A DNA stretch of 64,000 nt, from NCBI RefSeq assembly GCF_900101545.1, contig NZ_FMZU01000017.1, positions 124,001 to 188,000 on the forward strand, written 5' to 3'. Under the pieces are notes generated by a model. That model was not told the DNA's origin. It ran no database searches and saw only the letters and a program-made list of their open reading frames with translations. This DNA comes from Variovorax sp. CF079. GTDB lineage: Bacteria; Pseudomonadota; Gammaproteobacteria; Burkholderiales; Burkholderiaceae_C. Of the stretch, positions 10,084-18,168 are shown in pieces. How positions within the stretch are numbered: the stretch's first letter is position 1; each line of letters opens with the position of its first letter. Made by a program: the position numbers and the translations under genes.

Positions 10084-10114
10084 TGTCGATCCCGCCGTCG
10101 CTGCTTCGACGTCC
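10084..10114 (+). promoter_or_regulatory. ECF42-type promoter P1 before the first YciI gene
   Basis: TGTCGA (10084-10089), 17 bases, then CGACGTCC (10107-10114). The same -35/-10 pair at the same spacing occurs at 12305 and, on the other strand, at 50288-50314, each before a YciI-type gene. It agrees with the TGTCGA / CGA(C or T)C promoter reported, from memory, for ECF42 sigma factors. Confidence 0.75.
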
Positions 10115-10161
10115 AGGTAGAGCCCCGATTCCAGCGGGCTCCCAACCCCAGGAGAAACGAC

Positions 10162-10581
10162 ATGCGATTCATGGTGATTGTGAAAGCGAGCAAGGATTCG
10201 GAAGCCGGCGTGATGCCCACCGAGCAGCTGCTCACCGAGATGGGCAAATACAACGAAGAGCTCGTGAAGGCCGGCGTGATGCTGGCCGGCGAGGGACTGC
10301 AGCCGAGCTCGAAGGGCGCGCGGGTGCGGTTCGAAGGCAAGCAGCGCACCGTGATCGACGGGCCCTTCAGCGAAACCAAGGAGCTGGTCGCCGGCTACTG
10401 GCTGTGGCAGGTGCGCTCGAAGGACGAAGCGATCGAATGGCTCAAGCGCGCGCCCTTCACCGGCAACGAAGAGGTCGAACTGCGCCAGGTCTTCGAGATG
10501 GAGGACTTCGGTGCCGAGTTCACGCCCGAACTGCGCGAGCAGGAAAAGCGCTTGATGGAGGAGATCAAGAAAAAGAAGTGA
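10162..10581 (+). CDS. DGPF/YciI-family protein 1
   Basis: 139 residues with one YciI-like ferredoxin fold. The diagnostic stretch is VIDGPFSETKELVAGYW (the DGPF motif) at about residues 68-85, preceded by MRFMVIVKASKDSEAG and followed by EVELRQVFEMEDFG. DGPF proteins are widespread and of unknown biochemical role; related YciI proteins are small dimeric enzymes. In many bacteria they are encoded beside, and transcribed by, ECF42 sigma factors. AGGAG stands 7 bases before the ATG, and an ECF42-type promoter ends about 48 bases upstream. It is the first gene of a run leading to the sigma gene at 12798. Confidence 0.9.
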   Translation: MRFMVIVKASKDSEAGVMPTEQLLTEMGKYNEELVKAGVMLAGEGLQPSSKGARVRFEGKQRTVIDGPFSETKELVAGYWLWQVRSKDEAIEWLKRAPFTGNEEVELRQVFEMEDFGAEFTPELREQEKRLMEEIKKKK

Positions 10582-10612
10582 AGCCACCCATCAAGTCAAC
10601 GGAGATCCCAAG

Positions 10613-11053
10613 ATGAAATTCATGGTCATTCGCAAGGCCGACCCGGACACCGAGGCCGGCGTGATGCCGACCGAGCAGCTGGTCACCGACATGCTCAAGT
10701 ACAACGAGGAGATGATCAAGGCCGGCGTGATGCTCGACGGCATGGGGCTGCAGCCCAGCGTCAAGGGCGCGCGCGTCAAGTTCAGCAACGGCAAGCCGGC
10801 GGTGATCGACGGCCCCTTCACCGAGGCCAAGGAGCTGATCGCCGGCTTCAGCCTGATCCAGGTGAAGTCGCGCGAAGAAGCGATCGAGTGGGTCAAGCGC
10901 TGGCCGCCAATCGACGGCGGCGGCAACGTCGAGATCGAGATCCGGCAGGTGTACGAGGCCGAGGACTTCGGCGCCGAGTTCACGCCCGAGATGCGCAAGC
11001 ACGAAGAGTGGCTGCGTGAAGCGGCCGAGAAACGCGCCTCGTCCGGCCACTGA
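10613..11053 (+). CDS. DGPF/YciI-family protein 2
   Basis: 146 residues, a close paralog of the preceding protein: MKFMVIRKADPDTEAGVMP, AVIDGPFTEAKELIAGFS with the DGPF motif at about residue 65-70, and IEIRQVYEAEDFGAEFTPEM. Shared sequence along the whole length indicates tandem duplication. It starts 31 bases after the previous stop with GGAG upstream, so it is probably on the same transcript from P1. No enzymatic role is known for this subgroup. Confidence 0.9.
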   Translation: MKFMVIRKADPDTEAGVMPTEQLVTDMLKYNEEMIKAGVMLDGMGLQPSVKGARVKFSNGKPAVIDGPFTEAKELIAGFSLIQVKSREEAIEWVKRWPPIDGGGNVEIEIRQVYEAEDFGAEFTPEMRKHEEWLREAAEKRASSGH

Positions 11054-11100
11054 GGGCCCTCGACGTATATCCTTGCGGCTCCTCGAAAAGGACTGCTCGG

Positions 11101-11796
11101 ATGAGATACGTGATCCTGCGCAAAGCCGGCCCGCATGGCGAGGCCGGCCTTTTTCCGCCTCTTTCCCCGGTGCCCGGCATCGTGCTGCATGAAAGCGCCG
11201 AGCTGCAGCCCAGCGCCGCGGGCGTGCGCATCAGCTTCTCGGATAAGGGGCCGCAACAGACCCCGGGGCCGTTCACCGAATCGAAGCAAGTGGTCGCCGG
11301 CCTCAGCATCGTCGAGGCCGACTCGCAGCAAACGGCGATCGACTGGTTGCGAGACGCGCCGGTCGGCGATGCCGAAGCCGAATTCGAGATCCGTGAAACC
11401 GGCTGCGCAGGCGGCCTGTCCGGCATCGACCCGTCGGGCGCCGCGACCAAGCCGCGCTTCCTGATCCTGGTGAAGGCCGATGCAGCCACCGAAGCCGAAG
11501 CGCCCAGCGACCCGGCGCGGCTGGCGGCCATGGCGCGGCGCAACGACGAAGGCGTGAAGGCCGGCGTGCTGCTCTCGGGCGACGGACTCCGATCGACCGC
11601 CAGGAGCACGCGCGTGAAGCTCGCAGGCGGCAGGAACAGCGTGATGGACGGGCCTTTCGCGGAAGCGAAGGAACTGGTCGCGGGCTACTGGCTGATCCAG
11701 GCCGATTCGCTGGACGAGGCGATCGCCTGGGTCCGTCGCTATCCCTACGCCCAGGAACGGCCCGAGGTCGAGATTCGCCCGGTCGTATGGCCATGA
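11101..11796 (+). CDS. Fused double YciI protein with a degenerate first domain
   Basis: 231 residues made of two YciI-like units. Unit 1 (about residues 1-105) is shortened: the helix region between MRYVILRKAGPHGEAG and VLHESAELQPS is only about 10 residues, and DGPF has become TPGPF (QQTPGPFTESKQVVAGLS). Unit 2 (about 118-231) is complete, with RFLILVKADAATEAEA and SVMDGPFAEAKELVAGYW. The fusion imitates the dimer formed by single YciI proteins, with one half that may no longer be active. It lies 47 bases after the preceding paralog, probably in the same transcription unit. Confidence 0.85.
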   Translation: MRYVILRKAGPHGEAGLFPPLSPVPGIVLHESAELQPSAAGVRISFSDKGPQQTPGPFTESKQVVAGLSIVEADSQQTAIDWLRDAPVGDAEAEFEIRETGCAGGLSGIDPSGAATKPRFLILVKADAATEAEAPSDPARLAAMARRNDEGVKAGVLLSGDGLRSTARSTRVKLAGGRNSVMDGPFAEAKELVAGYWLIQADSLDEAIAWVRRYPYAQERPEVEIRPVVWP

Positions 11797-11854
11797 GCGC
11801 CGCCCGGCCGCCCGAAGGCGCTCGCACCGCAGCGCGAAGCGCGAAGGTACTTCA

Positions 11855-12298
11855 ATGACGTTTCGCGACATCGACCTCTTCGCCGACCGCATGCTGGGCG
11901 GCGCACCCTTCATCGAAACCATCGCCGGTGCCGAGCTCGCGTCGAGCACCATCCAGGGCCGCGGCATGTTCGCCCGGCGTGCCTGGGCCACTGGCGAGCT
12001 GCTCTGCGTCCTCGACGGCCAGGTGGTCGACGTCACGCGCCACCCGGCCGTGATCGACGCGCTCGAATGGAACGCGCTGAGCCCGCAGCGGCTGCTGGTG
12101 CGCGCGCTGCGCACCAGCTACGGCTTCATCAACCACAGCGGCCGGCCCAACACCCGCATCGACGCCGACGGCCGCACGATGCGCGCCTGCAGGCCGATCT
12201 CGCCGGGCGACGAGCTGACGATGGACTATTTCGAGCAGCCCGTGCCGCCTGTGTACCTCGCAAGCCTCGAAGCGGCCGTGCTGAAGAAAAATTCTTGA
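11855..12298 (+). CDS. SET-domain protein (putative lysine methyltransferase)
   Basis: 147 residues. The SET core is visible: GRGMFARRAWATGELLCVLDG (S-adenosylmethionine-binding start), then YGFINHSGRPNT with the NHS motif of the SET pseudoknot, then RPISPGDELTMDYFEQP with the DELTxDY motif. Bacterial stand-alone SET proteins of this size are poorly studied; known relatives methylate protein lysines. No zinc-binding post-SET cysteines are seen. It sits between YciI genes in the ECF42 cluster, 58 bases after the double YciI gene, with a GAAGG ribosome site. Target unknown. Confidence 0.85.
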   Translation: MTFRDIDLFADRMLGGAPFIETIAGAELASSTIQGRGMFARRAWATGELLCVLDGQVVDVTRHPAVIDALEWNALSPQRLLVRALRTSYGFINHSGRPNTRIDADGRTMRACRPISPGDELTMDYFEQPVPPVYLASLEAAVLKKNS

Positions 12299-12304
12299 GG
12301 GTGC

Positions 12305-12335
12305 TGTCGATTTCGGCACCCATCGTTCGACGTCC
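12305..12335 (+). promoter_or_regulatory. ECF42-type promoter P2 before the fourth YciI gene and sigma gene
   Basis: TGTCGA (12305-12310), 17 bases, then CGACGTCC (12328-12335), identical in both boxes and spacing to P1 at 10084. It lies directly after the SET gene and would drive yciI-4 together with the sigma gene, giving positive autoregulation. Confidence 0.75.
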
Positions 12336-12385
12336 TTGCAGGGCCGGAGTTTTTCGGCTCGCAACCCATCCAAGGAGTGACTGAC

Positions 12386-12793
12386 ATGCGATTCATGATG
12401 CTGATGATCCCCAAGGGCTACGAGAGCGCGCCCCCCGGCACCATGCCCGACGCGAAGGCGGTCGAGGCGATGATGAAATACAACAAGGCACTGAAGGACG
12501 CGGGCGTGCTGATCACGCTCGACGGCCTGCGCCCGCCCTCCGAGGGCGCGCGCGTCAGCTTCCCCGGCGGCAAACCCAAGGTGACCGACGGCCCCTTCGC
12601 CGAGGCCAAGGAAGTGCTGGGTGGCTACTGGATGATCGATGTGAAGTCGCAGGAAGAGGCGATCGCCTGGGCCTCGCGCTGCCCGGCGTCGGAGAACGAG
12701 GTCATCGAGATCCGCCGGGTGCAGGAAATGGAAGACTTCCCGCCCGACGTGCAGAAGGCGGCCGAGGGCTTCGATCAGTTGCAGAAGCGCTGA
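12386..12793 (+). CDS. DGPF/YciI-family protein 4
   Basis: 135 residues: MRFMMLMIPKGYESAPPGTM, the DGPF motif in KVTDGPFAEAKEVLGGYW at about residues 69-86, and VIEIRRVQEMEDFPPD. It is more distant from the three upstream paralogs than they are from each other. The ATG at 12386 has AAGGAG eight bases upstream; a GTG at 12377 overlaps that ribosome site and is rejected. It ends four bases before the sigma gene, the usual partner order for ECF42. Confidence 0.9.
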   Translation: MRFMMLMIPKGYESAPPGTMPDAKAVEAMMKYNKALKDAGVLITLDGLRPPSEGARVSFPGGKPKVTDGPFAEAKEVLGGYWMIDVKSQEEAIAWASRCPASENEVIEIRRVQEMEDFPPDVQKAAEGFDQLQKR

Positions 12794-12797
12794 AGCG

Positions 12798-14081
12798 ATG
12801 ACCACGCCGGACATTCACCGCACCATCAGCGCCGTCTGGCGCATCGAGTCCGCCCGGATCATCGGTGCGCTCGCGCGCATGGTGCGCGATGTCGGCGTGG
12901 CCGAGGAGCTGGCGCAGGACGCGCTGGTGGCCGCGCTCGAGCAATGGCCGCGCGAGGGCGTGCCGGACAACCCCGCCGCGTGGCTCATGCAGGCCTCCAA
13001 GCACCGCGCGCTGGACCTGCTGCGCCGGCGCAAGCTGCATGCGTGCAAGGAAGGCGAGATCGGCCGCGAGCTCGATGCGCAGCACGAGATGGCGGCGGCG
13101 GACTTCGCCGAGGCGGTCGATGCCGCACTCGACGACGACGTCGGCGACGACCTGCTGCGCCTGGTGTTCACGGCCTGCCACCCCGTGCTCTCGCCCGAGG
13201 CGCGCGTGGCGCTGACCCTGCGCATGCTGGGCGGCCTCACCACCGACGAGATCGCGCGCTCCTTCCTCGTGCCCGAACCCACCATCGCGCAGCGCATCGT
13301 GCGCGCCAAGCGCACGCTGGCCGCCGCGCGCGTGCCCTTCGAGGCACCGCGTGCGGACGAACTCGCAACGCGCCTCGCCTCGGTGCTGGAGGTGGTCTAC
13401 CTGGTGTTCAACGAGGGCTACTCGGCCACCGCCGGCGACGACTGGATGCGCCCCGCCCTGTGCGAGGAAGCGCTGCGCCTGGGCCGCATCCTGGCCGAGC
13501 TCGTGCCGGACGAACCGGAAGTGCACGGCCTGGTCGCGCTGATGGAGATCCAGGCCTCGCGCTCGGCCGCGCGCGTCGATGCCGAGGGCGAACCGGTGCT
13601 GCTGCTCGACCAGAACCGCGCGCGCTGGGACCAGCTGCTGATCCGGCGCGGCTTCGCGGCGCTGGCGCGGGCCGAGGCCCTGGGCGGCGCGCTCGGACCC
13701 TATGCGCTGCAGGCCGCGATCGCCGCCTGCCATGCGCGCGCGCGCACCGCACAGGAAACCGACTGGACGCGCATCGCAGCGCTCTACGAAGCGCTGTCGC
13801 AGCTCGCGCCCTCGCCCATCGTGGAGCTCAATCGCGCGGTCGCGCTCTCGATGGCATTCGGTCCGGCCGTGGGCCTGGAGCTGGTCGATGCGCTGCGCGC
13901 CGAGCCGCAACTCAAGGGCTACCACCTGCTGCCGAGCGTGCGCGGCGACCTGCTCGCCAAGCTGGGCCGCAAGGCCGAGGCCTGCGCGGAGTTCAAGCAC
14001 GCGGCATCGCTCACGCGCAACGCGCGCGAGCGCAAGCTGCTCCTGATGCGGGCGCTGGTCTGCTCGGGCAGCCCAGCCTAG
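12798..14081 (+). CDS. ECF42-type RNA polymerase sigma factor with C-terminal extension
   Basis: 427 residues, about twice a normal ECF sigma factor. Region sigma2 is at about residues 10-80 (ARMVRDVGVAEELAQDALVA, NPAAWLMQASKHRALDLLRR) and sigma4 at about 125-180 (TLRMLGGLTTDEIARSFLV, PTIAQRIVRAKRTL). The remaining roughly 230 residues form the helical, TPR-like extension that defines ECF42 (YLVFNEGYSA, GPYALQAAIAACHARA, TDWTRIAALYEAL, SPIVELNRAVALSM). The extension is thought to control activity in place of an anti-sigma factor, and none is encoded nearby. The gene starts four bases after yciI-4. A second member of the same group is at 50337-51599. Confidence 0.93.
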   Translation: MTTPDIHRTISAVWRIESARIIGALARMVRDVGVAEELAQDALVAALEQWPREGVPDNPAAWLMQASKHRALDLLRRRKLHACKEGEIGRELDAQHEMAAADFAEAVDAALDDDVGDDLLRLVFTACHPVLSPEARVALTLRMLGGLTTDEIARSFLVPEPTIAQRIVRAKRTLAAARVPFEAPRADELATRLASVLEVVYLVFNEGYSATAGDDWMRPALCEEALRLGRILAELVPDEPEVHGLVALMEIQASRSAARVDAEGEPVLLLDQNRARWDQLLIRRGFAALARAEALGGALGPYALQAAIAACHARARTAQETDWTRIAALYEALSQLAPSPIVELNRAVALSMAFGPAVGLELVDALRAEPQLKGYHLLPSVRGDLLAKLGRKAEACAEFKHAASLTRNARERKLLLMRALVCSGSPA

Positions 14082-14088
14082 GTTGACA

Positions 14089-14964
14089 CTAGTTCTTCTT
14101 CGCCAGCGCGCCGCCGGCGACCTGGCCGCGCAGTTCGCGCAGCTTCGCCTTGAGCCGGCGTTCGTTGACCAGGCCGGTGCGGATCAGCGCCTTCTGGCCG
14201 GCCGAGAGGTTCTCTAGCTTCGGATCGGCGAACTCGTAGTGCGTCGAAGGCCGATCGGAAGGCGCGTCGCCCTTGATCTCGACCAGCTTCACCGCCAGCG
14301 GCCCGGCGGGTTCGGGCGCCTGCAGCAGATGGTCGATCACCGCCACCAGCCGGTCGTTGAAGTAGCGGCCCGGGTAGCCCTGTTCTTCGTACGCCTGCTG
14401 GAACAGCGGGTAGAGCTTCACGTAGAGCGCCGCCGCGCGCTGCGTGTTCACCGATTCGACGAACAGCACCAAGGGCGTGTAGCGCGCGCCGTTGTCCAGG
14501 CTGATGGTCCGCGCCTCCCCGCTGCCGCTGACCTCGAAACGCTTTGGCGTGCGCTGCACCGGCCACATGCGCGCGGCCGCCTGGTCGCGCGGCAGGTTGT
14601 CGACCGTGGCGACGAAGCGGCGCACGAAACCGTCGGCCTGCAGGAAGGACGCGACGGCCTTGCCGCCGAGCAGTTCGGTGAGCGCCGAGCGCACCTTCGC
14701 ATCGGCATCGTCGAGCTTGGGCAGGTCCGCGTCGGCGGTGGCGTCGACCGGATGCTGCGGCTCGGTCGATGCGGCCGGCGGTGGAGCGGCCGGTCCCGGC
14801 TGCGGCGCCGCGGCGACCGGCGGCGCTTCGGCCGGCACCGCCTGCTGCTTCGACCAGCGCCACCAGACTGCGCCGGCAGCCAGCGCCAGCACGACGAGGA
14901 CGACGACGATCCACAGCGAGGTTTCGCGTGCGGGCCTGAAATCTGCGCTCTCGCGTTGGGGCAT
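14089..14964 (-). CDS. DUF3014-family membrane-anchored protein
   Basis: 291 residues. A short cytoplasmic N-terminus is followed by one membrane segment (SLWIVVVLVVLALAAGAVWW, about residues 15-34), a Pro/Ala-rich linker (about 40-80) and a C-terminal domain of about 200 residues on the far side (LPKLDDADAKVRSALTELLG, FVRRFVATVDNLPRDQAA, LYPLFQQAYEEQGYPGRYFN). This matches a proteobacterial family of unknown function. AAGGAG stands eight bases before the ATG at 14964. It converges with the sigma gene, leaving seven bases between the stops. Confidence 0.82.
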   Translation of the reverse strand: MPQRESADFRPARETSLWIVVVLVVLALAAGAVWWRWSKQQAVPAEAPPVAAAPQPGPAAPPPAASTEPQHPVDATADADLPKLDDADAKVRSALTELLGGKAVASFLQADGFVRRFVATVDNLPRDQAAARMWPVQRTPKRFEVSGSGEARTISLDNGARYTPLVLFVESVNTQRAAALYVKLYPLFQQAYEEQGYPGRYFNDRLVAVIDHLLQAPEPAGPLAVKLVEIKGDAPSDRPSTHYEFADPKLENLSAGQKALIRTGLVNERRLKAKLRELRGQVAGGALAKKN

Positions 14965-15056
14965 GGAAGCATCTCCTTTCATGAGCCCCGTCATTGGACG
15001 CCATTTCGCGCCCAGCGGCAGGCACCACACTGGTAACGTCCTGTGAACGCCGAGGT

Positions 15057-16358
15057 CTAGGGCTCGCCGCCCTCCGGCAGGTGGATCAGGCCGGTGTGGA
15101 AGTCGTACTCGAACACCTCGCCGTAACGGCCCCATTCGATCGCGGTGCGCAACACGCGTTCGGCTTCCACGGCGTCCAGGCTCTCGCTCAGCAAATGCAG
15201 GAACGGCTCCTCGGGCAGTTCCCCGGATGGGGCCTGCTCCAGGCTGTGGCGAATGTGCGCCGCCAGCGGCACGTGGGCCAGCAGCTGCTGGCCGAAGAGC
15301 TGCCGGCGCAGCGTGTGCGTACCCTCCACATAGCGCTGTCCCAGCGGCGTGAGGTGCAGGTCGGCATCGGCCAGCTGCGCGAAGCCGAGCAGCGCCAGCG
15401 CCTGGGCCAGCGGCAGCAGCTCCTGGTCGGTGAGTTCGGCTTCTTCCGCCAGTTGCGGCAGGTCGGCGCGACCTTGCCGGTCGTCGTCGACCAGCATCTC
15501 CAGCAAGGCCTCCATGCGCCCGACGTCGGCATCGGGCAGCCGGTCGCCCAGGTGCATGTGCAGCGGCTCTTCGCGCGCGCGCTCGACGACGGCGGCGCCG
15601 GCAGTCATGAGCGTGTAGACCTCGTCGATCAGCGCGCGCACTTCCAGGCTTTCGCCGTCGCGCGGACGCGGCAGCGCAATCGGCAGCTCGGCACGCACGC
15701 GGCCCGGGTCGCTGGCGAAGATCAGCACGCGGTCGGCCATGAGCACCGCTTCCTCGATGTTGTGCGAAACGACCAGCATCGCCTTGGTCGGCATGGCGCC
15801 GCCGTCCCACAGCTGCAGGATGTCGTCGCGCAGGCGTTCGCCGGTCAGCACGTCGAGCGCGGAGAAGGCCTCGTCCATCAGCAGCACCTCGGGCTCGACC
15901 ACGAGCGCGCGCGCGATGCCCACGCGCTGGCGCATGCCGCCCGAGAGCTCGCGCGGCAAGGCGCCCTCGAAGCCCGCGAGGCCGATCAGCGCGATGGCCG
16001 CAGCAGCACGCCGCGCACGCTCGGCCGGCTCGACGCCGCGCGCCTCCAGCCCCAGCTCCACGTTTTGCTGCACCGTGAGCCACGGGAACAGCGCGAAGGA
16101 CTGGAACACCATCGCGATGCCGCGCGCCGGACCGTACAGCGGCTGGCCGCGGTAGCGCACGCCGCCGCCGTCCACGCCGATGAGGCCGGCCAGGATGCGC
16201 AGCAGCGTCGATTTGCCCGAGCCCGACTGGCCCAGCAGCGCGACGATCTCGCCTTCGGCGAGCCGGAAGTCCACGCCCTCGAGCACCGGACGCGCGGCAC
16301 CGTCGGCGGAGCGGAAGGACTTGCGAACGCCCTTGAGTTCAACGATGGCTTCGGCCAT
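15057..16358 (-). CDS. ABC transporter ATPase with AAA-associated C-terminal domain
   Basis: 433 residues. The first 260 residues are a nitrate/sulfonate/taurine-type ATPase: Walker A GQSGSGKST, Q-loop VFQSFALFPWLTV, signature LSGGMRQRVGIARAL, Walker B VLLMDEAFSALD, and H-loop VSHNIEEAVLMADRV. Residues about 290-430 form an extra domain (AAA-associated C-terminal family) with winged-helix-like features, found only in a subset of these ATPases, where it is presumed regulatory. It is paired with the permease encoded just upstream. No binding protein is encoded nearby, so the solute is unknown. Confidence 0.88.
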   Translation of the reverse strand: MAEAIVELKGVRKSFRSADGAARPVLEGVDFRLAEGEIVALLGQSGSGKSTLLRILAGLIGVDGGGVRYRGQPLYGPARGIAMVFQSFALFPWLTVQQNVELGLEARGVEPAERARRAAAAIALIGLAGFEGALPRELSGGMRQRVGIARALVVEPEVLLMDEAFSALDVLTGERLRDDILQLWDGGAMPTKAMLVVSHNIEEAVLMADRVLIFASDPGRVRAELPIALPRPRDGESLEVRALIDEVYTLMTAGAAVVERAREEPLHMHLGDRLPDADVGRMEALLEMLVDDDRQGRADLPQLAEEAELTDQELLPLAQALALLGFAQLADADLHLTPLGQRYVEGTHTLRRQLFGQQLLAHVPLAAHIRHSLEQAPSGELPEEPFLHLLSESLDAVEAERVLRTAIEWGRYGEVFEYDFHTGLIHLPEGGEP

Positions 16359-16377
16359 GCTTGTTGCTCCTTGCAGA

Positions 16378-18105
16378 TCAGAAATGCATCCGGTTTTCGG
16401 CCAGTTCGTAGAGCCGGCGCCAGACGAAATGGTTCATGCCCATCACGAACACGCACATCACGCCGATGCCCAAAGCGATGCGCGGGAAATCGCCGATGGC
16501 CGTCATGTGGGCGATGTAGCTGCCCAGGCCCGCAGCCTGCAGCGTGGTGTCGCCCCAGGTCACGTACTCGGCCACGATGCTGGCGTTCCACGAGCCGCCG
16601 CTGGCCGTGATGGCGCCGGTGACGAAGCTCGGGAACACGGCCGGCAGCAGGTAGCGCCGCCAGCGCAGCCAGCCGCCGAGGCCCAGATTCCGGGCTGCAT
16701 AGCGCAGCTCGGTCGGCACGCTCGACGCGCCGGCGATCACGTTGAAGAGCAGGTACCACTGCGTGCCCAGCACCATCAGCGGCGCCAGCCAGATGTTCGG
16801 ATTCAGGTGCCAGCGCACAATGAACAGCACCGCCACCGGGAACATCAGGTTGGCCGGAAACGCGGCCAGGAACTGCGCCACGCCCTGCAGCCGCTCGGCC
16901 CAGCGCGGATTCATGCCGACCCAGATGCCCACCGGCACCCACACCAGCGCCGCCAGCGCGATCAGCACCAGCACGCGCGCCAGCGTGTAGAGCCCCAGCA
17001 CGAACACGTGCACGACCTCGGACCAGCCGACCTCGGTATGGATGAAGCGCACGAGCCAGGCGGCCGCCAGCAGCACGGCCGCGGCCAGCGTCGCGTCCCA
17101 CACGCGCGCTACGGCAGGGTTGAGCGGCCGCGGGCGGGCCTTGATCGAGGTGCCGTCATGGTCGCGCCGAAAGAACATCAGCGAGCGTTCGAGCAGCCGC
17201 ACGAAACGCAGCGCGATGTGCTTCAGCCTGTCGGTGCGGCGCAGCCAGGTCAGGAGCCAGGAGCGCGGCGCATCCTCGCCGCCGCCCTCCTCGAAGCGGA
17301 ACTTGTCGGCCCAGGCGATCAGCGGCCTGAAGAACAGCTGGTCGTAGAGCACGATGCCGACCAGCATGCCGCCGATCGCCCAGCCGATGGCGCCCAGGTC
17401 GCGCGCCTCGATCGCCGTCGCGATGTAGGAGCCCACGCCCGGCAGCTTGATGCTCTGGTTTGACACCGAGATGGCCTCGGAGGCGACGACGAAGAACCAG
17501 CCGCCGGACATCGACATCATCATGTTCCACAGCAATCCCGGCATCGCGAACGGCAGCTCGAGGCGCCAGAAGCGCTGCCATCCCGAGAGCTGGAACACCG
17601 CCGCCGCCTCGCGCAGTTCCGCCGGCACGGTGCGCAGCGACTGGTACAGGCTGAAGGCCATGTTCCAGGCCTGCGAGGTGAAGATGGCGAAGATCGCCGC
17701 ACACTCCACGCCGAGCAGATTGCCCGGGAAGAGCGCGATGAAGCCGGTGACGGTGATCGACAGGAAGCCGAGGATCGGAATGGACTGCAGGATGTCGAGC
17801 ACCGGCACCAGCACCCGCTCCGCCGCGCGGTACTTGGCAGCCAGCGCGGCAAAGATGCAGCTGAAGATCAGCGATGCGCAGAGGGCCAGGAACATGCGCA
17901 GCGTCGTGCGCAGCAGGTAGTACGGCAGCATCCACGGGTCGAGGCTGATCGGCAGCGCCTCTCCCAGCTCGTAGGGCCGCACCATCTGCGAGCCGCCCCA
18001 GGCCAGCGCGAACAGCAGCGCCAGCACCAGCGGCAGCAAGGCCCAGTCCCAGCGGTTGCCGCCGGAAGCGACCGTCTGGCGCGGGAAAAAGCGTTTGTCG
18101 AGCAT
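16378..18105 (-). CDS. ABC transporter permease, two fused permease domains
   Basis: 575 residues with two consecutive binding-protein-dependent permease domains. The first (about 20-290) has the EAA loop EAAAVFQLSGWQRFWRLELP; the second (about 330-570) has RYAARNLGLGGWLRWRRYLL. Permeases of this family normally dimerise, so the fusion supplies both halves in one chain. It lies 19 bases before the ATPase gene. Together they form a complete membrane part without a substrate-binding protein in the window. The family is found with the AAA-associated ATPase type in several proteobacteria, with no assigned substrate that I know. Confidence 0.88.
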   Translation of the reverse strand: MLDKRFFPRQTVASGGNRWDWALLPLVLALLFALAWGGSQMVRPYELGEALPISLDPWMLPYYLLRTTLRMFLALCASLIFSCIFAALAAKYRAAERVLVPVLDILQSIPILGFLSITVTGFIALFPGNLLGVECAAIFAIFTSQAWNMAFSLYQSLRTVPAELREAAAVFQLSGWQRFWRLELPFAMPGLLWNMMMSMSGGWFFVVASEAISVSNQSIKLPGVGSYIATAIEARDLGAIGWAIGGMLVGIVLYDQLFFRPLIAWADKFRFEEGGGEDAPRSWLLTWLRRTDRLKHIALRFVRLLERSLMFFRRDHDGTSIKARPRPLNPAVARVWDATLAAAVLLAAAWLVRFIHTEVGWSEVVHVFVLGLYTLARVLVLIALAALVWVPVGIWVGMNPRWAERLQGVAQFLAAFPANLMFPVAVLFIVRWHLNPNIWLAPLMVLGTQWYLLFNVIAGASSVPTELRYAARNLGLGGWLRWRRYLLPAVFPSFVTGAITASGGSWNASIVAEYVTWGDTTLQAAGLGSYIAHMTAIGDFPRIALGIGVMCVFVMGMNHFVWRRLYELAENRMHF

Positions 18106-18168
18106 GAGGCGGCGGACGCGGAGGGCCGAAGTTCGCAGACCCTGGCCCGCGGCGGGCCGCCATTGTGC

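Noticed and set aside
11036..11066. A possible fourth ECF42 promoter before the double YciI gene
   Set aside because: CGACGT is present at 11061, but the -35 position reads CTCGTC rather than TGTCGA.
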